Below are positions 58,311 to 64,000 of a DNA stretch of 64,000 bases, piece by piece. Numbering within the stretch: the stretch's first letter is position 1; each line of letters starts with the position of its first letter. The position numbers and the translations under genes were made by a program. Source of the DNA: Kushneria indalinina DSM 14324 (lineage in GTDB: Bacteria; Pseudomonadota; Gammaproteobacteria; Pseudomonadales; Halomonadaceae); NCBI RefSeq assembly GCF_003385845.1, contig NZ_QRDJ01000006.1:62001-126000 (forward strand). The letters are read 5' to 3'. A model generated the notes under the pieces. That model was not told the origin of the DNA. It saw only the letters and a program-made list of their open reading frames with translations, and made no database searches.

Positions 58311-59282
58311 TCATGACAGCGTGGCACCGCTGACATCCGAAAGCGCCAGCTTGAGCGAGCGCGCCAGCGCCGCACCGTGGCCCAGGCCCTCGAGCACTTC
58401 AAAACGCGCGTCAAGATCGGGCGCGCTGTCCAGCCGGTGTGCCAGCGCCGCCAGCTGGTCGTTAATTTGTTTATCGCTGCCGCCGTTGGCGTAGGGACCG
58501 CGGCGTTTGAGTTCGGCATCGCCGCGCATTAACAGCACACTGCCGCGCCGTTCCGGCGGCCATTGAAATCGATCCGCTTCCTCGAGGACCTGATAGCCGT
58601 TCCAGTGAAGCGTGGGGCTGGCTACGTACCAGTGATCGAACAGGGCCGGGCGGGTAAACAGCGTGTGCATGACGAACAGCCCACCAAAGGAGTGCCCCCA
58701 GATCGCACGCCTTGATGTATCGATGGGCAGATCCTGCTCGGCCTCCTTCATGATGTCTTCATTCAGGAGCTTGATGAAATCATCGGCCCCGCCGCCGCGG
58801 CGCTCGGGGTGGCGGTCGTTGATGATCGCGTCCTGACCCGGCCGCTTCGGGGTGTAGTCCCACTGGCGTGCCTCGACATCAAAGCGGGCATCCGTATCGT
58901 AGCCCAGCGCAATCAGCACCGGCGGCATGGCGGCATCCATGGCCTTCAGGTCCTGCTCACCGAGTTCAGCCAGTGCGGCATTGCCGTCAAGCAGATAGAT
59001 CGGCGTGTAGCCGGCCTCGGGCGGTGCCTTTCTGGGGATCGCCACCGTGATGCGGTAGTGGCGCTGACCGTCAGGGCTGGTCAGTCGATGTTCCCGGAAG
59101 TCATAAACCTCCGAGCCCTTCTCGACAATGCCCGGTGGCAGCGGCTGGTTGAAGTCAGGCCCGGGGCGTGCCGCGGTCGGCAGTGACCAGAGTGCGCCGG
59201 GCAGCAGTGAGAGCAGAGCGCCTGTCGTGGCACCCTTGAGCATTTTGCGTCTGGTGTGATTGCAGGCAGGATGCAGTGTCAT
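58311..59282 (-). CDS. Tat-exported siderophore-esterase-like hydrolase (IroE/BesA type)
   Basis: About 323 residues from ATG at 59282. A Tat signal TRRKMLKGATTGALLSLLPG is followed by RHYRITVAIPRKAPPEAGYTPIYLLDGNAAL and WGHSFGGLFVMHTLFTRP with the nucleophile Ser. The esterase D/IroE pattern includes DHWYVASPTLHWNG and EGLGHGAALARSL with His. Related enzymes hydrolyse ferric-siderophore esters to release iron in the periplasm. An upstream Fur-like site fits this. Start alternatives at 59369 and 59438 would give a longer head before the signal. Confidence 0.82.
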   Translation of the reverse strand: MTLHPACNHTRRKMLKGATTGALLSLLPGALWSLPTAARPGPDFNQPLPPGIVEKGSEVYDFREHRLTSPDGQRHYRITVAIPRKAPPEAGYTPIYLLDGNAALAELGEQDLKAMDAAMPPVLIALGYDTDARFDVEARQWDYTPKRPGQDAIINDRHPERRGGGADDFIKLLNEDIMKEAEQDLPIDTSRRAIWGHSFGGLFVMHTLFTRPALFDHWYVASPTLHWNGYQVLEEADRFQWPPERRGSVLLMRGDAELKRRGPYANGGSDKQINDQLAALAHRLDSAPDLDARFEVLEGLGHGAALARSLKLALSDVSGATLS

Positions 59283-59417
59283 ATGGTCTCGCAACGATTC
59301 ATGGTCTCCCCTGTGACCGCGCCACCGACCATTTGCTTCGGTGGCCGTCGGCGCGACGCTCTGATGCATGGTACCAGGTATTGCTAAAACTTTGGCGATG
59401 CCGGGTTTTTGACAGAT

Positions 59418-59440
59418 GACAATGTTAATCGTTCTCATTT
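59418..59440. promoter_or_regulatory. Fur box between the esterase and first beta-propeller genes
   Basis: GACAATGTTAATCGTTCTC matches the Fur consensus GATAATGATAATCATTATC at 15 of 19 positions. It lies between divergent genes, so iron-dependent repression of both is likely. The matching was done by eye. Confidence 0.75.
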
Positions 59441-59549
59441 TTGAGTAAAGTGGCCGCCGAAAAGGTTAAAAAAGACTTATTTCTTGGGGTGGCGGTCGGC
59501 ACTCCGGGTGCGGACGGTTACGGGATACGGCATGAACAGGGGAGAAAAC

Positions 59550-60650
59550 ATGGCGAGGGGTAACACAGGATCATCACGCTGGAGTAACCGGCTGATAGCC
59601 GCCGTGGCTGCCGCCGTGGTCATGGGGGTCATCGTTTCGACAGGGGTTGTGGCAACGCCGTCGGCCCCGCAGGTCAGCAAGAGTGTCAAGCTTGACCACG
59701 GTCTTTATGAAGCGGTTTACAGTCCCGATCAGCAGCAGTTGCTGGTGGCCGGCGGTGGCTCGCGGGGTGATGAGGATGGCGGGCGCATCTTTCGTCTGAA
59801 TCCGAAAACGCTGGAGACGCTCGACACCCTTCATACGCCGCGTCAGGTGTTCGGGCTCGCCGTCGACCCGAAGCAGCATCGTCTTTATGCCACCGGCAGC
59901 CGGGATGGCTCGCTGACCATCCTTGATGATCGCCGTGGTGAGGTGCTGGAAACGCTGGTGCTGGCGGACCCGAGCCAGCCGGTCCCGGAAGGCGAGCAAA
60001 AGCATGCCGAGCCGCGCCATGTGGTGATCGATCAGGACAATGAGCGTGCCTATATCACGGCCGTGGCCAACGACGGCAGGGTCTGGGTGGTCAACACGAC
60101 AACGCTTGAGCAGGAACCCACCATCGAGCATATCGGCAAGCGTCCGACCGGGCTGGTATTTGATAAAGCGCGTCACCGGCTTTATGTGACGCTGATGGGT
60201 GAGAATGCCATTGCGGTGATTGATCTCGACCAGGGAACGCTGATGGACAAATGGCCCACGACCCTTGAAGGGCCGATCGATATCGACATGGATCACAAGC
60301 GTCAGCGGCTGCTGATCACCAGTGTGCAGGCAGGCGCGCTTGAGGTAATCGATGCCGAAAACGGTAGCTCACTGGGCAGCTACCCGGCCGGTGACGGGGC
60401 GTTGAGTGTGAAGCTTGATCCGGGCAATGATCATGTCTATATCGCCAACCGCAATGCCGGTACGGTCACGGTGCTCGATGGTGAGGATTATCAGGATATT
60501 GCAACGCTTTCCACCGGTACGCATCCCAATACGGTCGCCATCGATCCGGCAACGCACCACGCTTTCGTGACCAACAAGGCCGCACGTATGGGCAAGCAGG
60601 ACGACCCCGACGATGACCGGGGGAATACGGTCACCCTGATCACGCCCTGA
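59550..60650 (+). CDS. YncE-like beta-propeller protein 1
   Basis: About 366 residues from ATG at 59550, which has AGGGGAG upstream. A signal-type N-terminus (RLIAAVAAAVVMGVIVSTGVVA) is followed by YVTN/NHL-like repeats such as LYEAVYSPDQQQLLVAGGG, GLAVDPKQHRLYATGS and DPGNDHVYIANRNAGTVTVLDGE. It resembles E. coli YncE, an iron-regulated periplasmic seven-blade propeller that binds DNA. The Fur-box-like site upstream supports iron control. Confidence 0.82.
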   Translation: MARGNTGSSRWSNRLIAAVAAAVVMGVIVSTGVVATPSAPQVSKSVKLDHGLYEAVYSPDQQQLLVAGGGSRGDEDGGRIFRLNPKTLETLDTLHTPRQVFGLAVDPKQHRLYATGSRDGSLTILDDRRGEVLETLVLADPSQPVPEGEQKHAEPRHVVIDQDNERAYITAVANDGRVWVVNTTTLEQEPTIEHIGKRPTGLVFDKARHRLYVTLMGENAIAVIDLDQGTLMDKWPTTLEGPIDIDMDHKRQRLLITSVQAGALEVIDAENGSSLGSYPAGDGALSVKLDPGNDHVYIANRNAGTVTVLDGEDYQDIATLSTGTHPNTVAIDPATHHAFVTNKAARMGKQDDPDDDRGNTVTLITP

Positions 60651-60677
60651 GCAGCGGCGATGGCAACGTTGGGTTTT

Positions 60678-60700
60678 AACTGATAATCATTTACATTCAT
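60678..60700. promoter_or_regulatory. Fur-box-like site before the second beta-propeller gene
   Basis: AACTGATAATCATTTACAT contains the 10-base core GATAATCATT exactly as in the Fur consensus. About 13 of 19 positions match. It lies 64 bases upstream of the second propeller gene. Confidence 0.6.
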
Positions 60701-60763
60701 GTGGCAGGTTGTCACGCCTTGTGACATCCTGACTTACTGGACATTCATTGCAGGGGATTATTC

Positions 60764-61909
60764 ATGCCGGGTATGCCAAAGACTGCTTCACGTTCGGTTC
60801 GCCTGTTGCAGGGCGCGCTCATCGCACTGGGAATTGTGACCCTTTCAGCGCCCTGGGCGGTGGCCGGTGAGCAGCCGACCCAGCAGCAAGGGACCACGCA
60901 GCAGGACGCTTCCGAGCAGATCGTGACCCAAAAGGACATTGATCAGGGGCTTTACGAGCTGGTATTCAGTCCGTCGCAGCAGTCGATCTATGTGGCAGCG
61001 ACCGGTGGCTTTGGCGAGGGTGAAAGCGACAACTATGGTGAAAATGAGGGCGGCAGCATCTATCGGCTGAACTCACAGACACTGGAAGTTGAAGAGACCA
61101 TCGCACTGGATCAAAAGCCCTTCGGCCTGGCGCTGAACGAGAAAACCCATACCCTGTTTGTGGGCCACACGCTGGACAAGAGCGTGACGGCCATCAATCT
61201 GGAAGACAACACGACCCGCCATCTGGCGCTGGCCACCGAGGAAGAAAAGGCCCAGGCGAAAGAGGATGATGTCTTCGGTCCCAATCCACGTCAGCTCAGC
61301 GTCGATGAGCAGAGCAATACGCTCTACATGACCGGCGTGGGTGACAAGAGCGTGCTGTGGGTCATTGATGGTGACAACCTTGCCCTGACCGATACCATCG
61401 AAGGCTTCGGCACCTGGGCGACAGGCCTGGCGGTGGATCACGACGGCCGGCGGATCTATGTCTCCACCATGAAGGACAACGCCGTGCGCGCGGTCGACAT
61501 GGACAGCCACGAGATCATCGCGCAGTGGCCCACCGGTGGCGAAGGCCCGCTGAATCTGGCGCTTGATGTCGAAAGGCATCAGCTCTACGTGACCAATGCC
61601 GGCAGTGGCAATGTCACGGTGCTGGATACGCAAAACGGCAAGCTCAAGGATACGTTTGAAAGCGGTGAAGGGGCGCTGGCGCTGATGCTGGAAGGTGATC
61701 GCCTTTACGTGACCAACCGCAAGGCGAAGACAGTGACCATTTATGACCGGGACAGCCACAAGCTGCTGGATACGGTTCAGACCCCGCTGATGCCCAATAG
61801 CCTGATGGCGATCTCGGACACCTCCGGCGTCTATGTCTCCCTCAAGCAGCCACTGGATGAGAACCATCAGACCGACAAGCCCGACAGCGTCATCCATATC
61901 AAGCCCTGA
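60764..61909 (+). CDS. YncE-like beta-propeller protein 2
   Basis: 381 residues. A signal peptide (about 1-34: LLQGALIALGIVTLSAPWAVAG) is followed by a Gln-rich linker and seven-blade-like repeats, e.g. GLYELVFSPSQQSIYVAATGG, GLALNEKTHTLFVGHT, GLAVDHDGRRIYVSTM and NLALDVERHQLYVTNAGSGNVTVLDTQNG. It aligns with the first propeller along its whole length, so the pair arose by duplication. A Fur-like site and own promoter precede it. The substrate, if any, is unknown. Confidence 0.83.
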   Translation: MPGMPKTASRSVRLLQGALIALGIVTLSAPWAVAGEQPTQQQGTTQQDASEQIVTQKDIDQGLYELVFSPSQQSIYVAATGGFGEGESDNYGENEGGSIYRLNSQTLEVEETIALDQKPFGLALNEKTHTLFVGHTLDKSVTAINLEDNTTRHLALATEEEKAQAKEDDVFGPNPRQLSVDEQSNTLYMTGVGDKSVLWVIDGDNLALTDTIEGFGTWATGLAVDHDGRRIYVSTMKDNAVRAVDMDSHEIIAQWPTGGEGPLNLALDVERHQLYVTNAGSGNVTVLDTQNGKLKDTFESGEGALALMLEGDRLYVTNRKAKTVTIYDRDSHKLLDTVQTPLMPNSLMAISDTSGVYVSLKQPLDENHQTDKPDSVIHIKP

Positions 61910-61939
61910 GTTGTCACGGGTTGATATCACCCGCATTGA

Positions 61940-61966
61940 AACGGCCTCCCACTCGGGAGGCCGTTC
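61940..61966 (+). terminator. Terminator after the second beta-propeller gene
   Basis: ACGGCCTCCC, loop ACTC, GGGAGGCCGT, then TCT. It lies about 30 bases past the stop. Confidence 0.75.
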
Positions 61967-62045
61967 TGCTTTCAGAGCATCTTTGCCGGGCCGGCGCTGC
62001 GGCATGATTTGTCGCCGTTGCAGGGCGCGCTGCTTCTGACATGGC

Positions 62046-62438
62046 TCAGTGGTCGGTATCCGTGTCGCTATCGGCGCTCCCGCCGCTGTTCACGCTGCCC
62101 CCACTGTCAGCGCTGGCACCGCTTTCAGCGCCGGTGTCGTGATCCGTGCCGGTGTCGTTATCGGCATTGGCGTCGGTATCGCTGTCCGTATCCGCTCCGA
62201 TATCGGTATCGCCCCCGGCGTCAGCGACGCTGGCGGCACCGAAATCATCGGTATGCTGCTGGTTCCCGGCACCGTCGCTGTAGCCGTCGGGCTGTTTGCC
62301 CTGACCGGGGTTGATGGCATTGGGAGAGGCGTTTTCCTGAGTCTGGCTCTGCTGTTGAACGTTGCTGCTGGTATCAACGGCCAGTGCCGGCGTGGCGGCA
62401 AGCGCCAGAATAAAGGGGGCGATCCATGCTGCTTTCAT
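62046..62438 (-). CDS. Exported acidic Asp/Thr/Ser-repeat protein A
   Basis: 130 residues from ATG at 62438 with CAGGAG upstream. A clean signal peptide (MKAAWIAPFILALAATPALA) is followed by Gln/Asn-rich sequence, then GGDTDIGADTDSDTDANADN and Ser/Gly-rich repeats, ending DSDTDTDH. The mature part is extremely acidic and has no Cys. The DTD repeats resemble calcium-binding motifs only superficially. Its signal peptide is almost identical to that of the next gene, so the pair is paralogous. Confidence 0.7.
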   Translation of the reverse strand: MKAAWIAPFILALAATPALAVDTSSNVQQQSQTQENASPNAINPGQGKQPDGYSDGAGNQQHTDDFGAASVADAGGDTDIGADTDSDTDANADNDTGTDHDTGAESGASADSGGSVNSGGSADSDTDTDH

Positions 62439-62654
62439 GCGGTTTCTCCTGTGATCGGGTTCACCATTTAGCGTGTTCAAAACGCGCTGAACGGGGGCCC
62501 GAGATACTGCGACATCGAATGCAGGTTGCCGTGCATCCGGTAGACACAATATAGATCAGAAGAGGGAAGATGCCTGAGCAGCCAGAGAAATCTTCGGGAT
62601 GACGCAGGGTGACAGGGAAATAGGAGAGTTATGTGGGGCAGGTGACAAAAACAT

Positions 62655-62687
62655 CAGGGGGCGCAACACCGGATGCTGCGCCCCCTG
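62655..62687 (-). terminator. Terminator of acidic protein B gene
   Basis: CAGGGGGCGCA and TGCGCCCCCTG with an 11-base loop, then ATGTTTTT on the minus strand, about 20 bases beyond the stop of the second acidic protein gene. Confidence 0.82.
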
Positions 62688-62706
62688 TCGATCAGAGAGC
62701 TGTCGA

Positions 62707-62997
62707 TCACGAATCCGTGTCGGTATCCGTGTCGGTATCCAGATCCATGTCGTCGTTGTCAGTATCGGTGTCCAGATCGCTGTCAGTATCCATGTCGCCG
62801 GTCTGACGCGTCATCTGGCCGCCGTTGTCTGCATCGGCGTTGCCCATGCCGGAGTCCATGTTGCTGGAAGTAGTGCCCTGCTGCTGCATCTGACCATCCT
62901 GCATCTGACCGTTATCGGTGTCAGTATCCATGTCATCGGCCAGCGCGGGAGTTGCTGCCAGTGCCAGTACGAAGGGTGCAAGCCATGTCGCTTTCAT
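62707..62997 (-). CDS. Exported acidic Asp/Thr-repeat protein B
   Basis: 96 residues from ATG at 62997 with CAGGAGAG upstream. Signal peptide MKATWLAPFVLALAATPALA differs from the neighbour's at four positions. The mature protein has DDMDTDTDNGQMQDGQMQQQ, then Met/Gly/Asn sequence and ends with a run of DTD repeats. It has the same layout as protein A but is shorter and has its own terminator and promoter region. Function unknown. A periplasmic acidic solute or metal buffer is one possibility. Confidence 0.7.
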   Translation of the reverse strand: MKATWLAPFVLALAATPALADDMDTDTDNGQMQDGQMQQQGTTSSNMDSGMGNADADNGGQMTRQTGDMDTDSDLDTDTDNDDMDLDTDTDTDTDS

Positions 62998-63097
62998 GAT
63001 GTCTCTCCTGTCCTTGGGAAGAATCTCAACAGGCCCTGTAGCCTGATGACAAAAACCCTGGTTGGCTTGAGGCGAGAACGCAAATCGCAACGCTTCC

Positions 63098-63177
63098 AAA
63101 ATTATGTATATGAATTAATTTTTAAGATTAAGTTATTGATAATAAATAAAAAAATTTTCTTACAAAAAGATTAATTC
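63098..63177. promoter_or_regulatory. 80-bp AT-rich island between acidic protein B and ModE-like genes
   Basis: Only nine G or C bases in 80 in a chromosome that is otherwise GC-rich. It is bounded by the inverted 8-mers GAATTAAT (63112-63119) and ATTAATTC (63170-63177). It may be a promoter/UP element, a DNA-bending site (IHF or H-NS-like) or both. Confidence 0.6.
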
Positions 63178-63273
63178 GATGGTTTTCGCAGCGGGCAGTA
63201 GGGTTTGCATGGTCTGCAGCAGTCACCGGCGCATGTTATAACGGCGACCTTCTTCTGAAGAGGTAATGTCGTC

Positions 63274-63648
63274 ATGGCCATTGATGCGTCCGGTCCGGCA
63301 ACGAAGCTTCGCCTGGTGTTTGAAGGCGGCCTCGTGCTGGGGCCGGGCAAGATTGATCTGCTGGAAGCCATCCGCGATACCGGCTCCATTTCGGCCGCGG
63401 CTAGGCAGACCAACATCAGCTATCGCAAGACACGTCATCTGATCGATGCCCTCAATACAGCCTTCAGTCAACCGCTGGTGCGCTCCAGCAAGGGTGGTGC
63501 CTCTCATGGCGGTGCCCATCTGACAGCGCTGGGTCAGGAGCTGGTGGCGCGCTATCGTCATGTCGAGCAGCAGACGATCTGTGCGGTGACGGCCCACTTC
63601 GGTGATTTTGACAGCGGTGTCGCCGACACCAGTGAGCACGCCGAATAG
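63274..63648 (+). CDS. ModE-like molybdate regulator (DNA-binding domain only)
   Basis: 124 residues. GKIDLLEAIRDTGSISAAARQTNISYRKTRHLIDALNTAF is the ModE N-terminal winged helix. The mop-type molybdate-binding domains of full ModE are missing. Such short proteins are common as regulators next to modABC. It lies about 127 bases upstream of modA on the same strand, so it probably controls molybdate uptake, possibly by another sensing route. Confidence 0.85.
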   Translation: MAIDASGPATKLRLVFEGGLVLGPGKIDLLEAIRDTGSISAAARQTNISYRKTRHLIDALNTAFSQPLVRSSKGGASHGGAHLTALGQELVARYRHVEQQTICAVTAHFGDFDSGVADTSEHAE

Positions 63649-63775
63649 CCGGCTGAACGTATGCCTCCCCCGGTGATTTTCCTTCGGGATTGAGCCCTGT
63701 TTTTCGATGTGCAAAGATAAGCATATCGGGTAGGCCCCGTGCTGATTCCCAACGCCTTTCAAGGAAGAAGTCACC

Positions 63776-64000
63776 ATGATCAGACCCCTGGCCGCACTGA
63801 CGACCGCCACGCTGTTTTTGTCCTGCAACGCTGCCGGCGCCGCAGAGCGCATTGATGTTCAGGCTGCCGCCTCGCTGACGGATGTCATGAATACACTGAT
63901 CGAGCAGTACGAACAGGACCATGACGTGGATATCGTGCCGGTGTATGCCTCTTCTTCGACGCTGGCGCGCCAGATCAGTCAGGGGGCACCGGCGGATGTC
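63776..64000 (+). CDS. modA: Molybdate-binding protein ModA, N-terminal part (cut by window edge)
   Basis: 75 codons visible. A signal peptide (PLAALTTATLFLSCNAAGAAE) is followed by IDVQAAASLTDVMNTLIEQYEQ and VPVYASSSTLARQISQGAPADV, which is the ModA start (AAASL and the S-x-x-LA-x-Q-I-x-x-GAPAD oxyanion-binding motif). The ATG at 63776 has AAGGAAG upstream. modB and modC would follow outside the window. Confidence 0.93.
   Translation, partial: MIRPLAALTTATLFLSCNAAGAAERIDVQAAASLTDVMNTLIEQYEQDHDVDIVPVYASSSTLARQISQGAPADV

Noticed and set aside
62049-62471. 140-codon hydrophobic Val/Gly/Ile frame opposite acidic protein A
   Set aside because: It is what the repeated GAT/ACC codons of the acidic gene give in antisense; the acidic gene has a signal peptide and Shine-Dalgarno site.
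63649-63775. ModE-binding palindrome before modA
   Set aside because: I looked for the ATCGCTATATA/TATATAACGAT type site and saw only a partial, unconvincing match near 63715-63730.

Overview
This window is a chromosomal segment of a high-GC gammaproteobacterium. The gene set and order point to the Halomonadaceae (Halomonas/Kushneria-like). Supporting signs are the uvrC-pgsA-tRNA-Gly-tRNA-Cys-tRNA-Leu string, ihfB-lapA-lapB, sdhE-ygfX, grxD next to rnt, apbC-dcd, and several exported proteins rich in acidic residues. Genus is inferred from general knowledge, without any database search. Almost all of the sequence is ordinary core chromosome. I see no transposase, integrase, CRISPR array or rRNA gene.

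Layout. 0-9 kb: the start of an MtfA-like peptidase, a small lipoprotein, a GNAT/nitrilase fusion, an NhaC-type antiporter, a GST, a LysR/flavodoxin/aldo-keto reductase group, and trmJ coupled to a GNAT gene. 9-17 kb: groES-groEL with a heat-shock type promoter, fxsA, a ComEA-like protein, pyrF, ihfB-lapA-lapB, sdhE-ygfX and a FUSC transporter. 17-24.3 kb: a complete dipeptide ABC transporter (dppA, dppB, dppC, dppD, dppF) with an LD-carboxypeptidase inside the cluster, which suggests murein-peptide recycling. 24.6-27.8 kb: tRNA-Leu, tRNA-Cys, tRNA-Gly, pgsA, uvrC and tRNA-Ala. 28-30.5 kb: an accessory patch with a CBS-domain protein, a YjfB-like motility protein, two small proteins that look like diverged copies of one another, and a phage-type two-gene spanin pair (Rz/Rz1, LysB/LysC-like) with no other phage gene around it. 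30.5-34.5 kb: argF, grxD, rnt, argG. 34.5-41 kb: a HlyU-family protein, a SulP transporter, a queuosine-tRNA mannosyltransferase-like protein, a Tat-exported oxidoreductase, nth and an orphan RnfB-type ferredoxin. 41-50 kb: a CHASE4-GGDEF diguanylate cyclase, metG, small ASCH, DoxX-like and YkgJ proteins, a spermidine-synthase-like methyltransferase, a 24-residue membrane peptide, an aldehyde dehydrogenase and a TerB-like protein. 50-55.3 kb: an esterase, two adjacent beta-lactamase-fold serine hydrolases, arfB, apbC and dcd. 55.3-58.3 kb: a CadR/PbrR-type regulator divergent from a Cd/Pb/Zn ATPase, with its operator. 58.3-62 kb: a siderophore-esterase-like hydrolase and two YncE-like beta-propellers with Fur-box-like sites. 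62-64 kb: two paralogous exported Asp/Thr-rich proteins, a very AT-rich island, a ModE-like regulator and the start of modA.

The most unusual parts are the isolated spanin pair with palindromic sequences just upstream, the paired acidic repeat proteins beside the AT-rich island, the iron-linked yncE pair, and the RnfB-like ferredoxin without its membrane partners. Function calls rest on motifs, lengths and gene order read by eye. Start codons were moved where a Shine-Dalgarno sequence or the known family N-terminus supported it.
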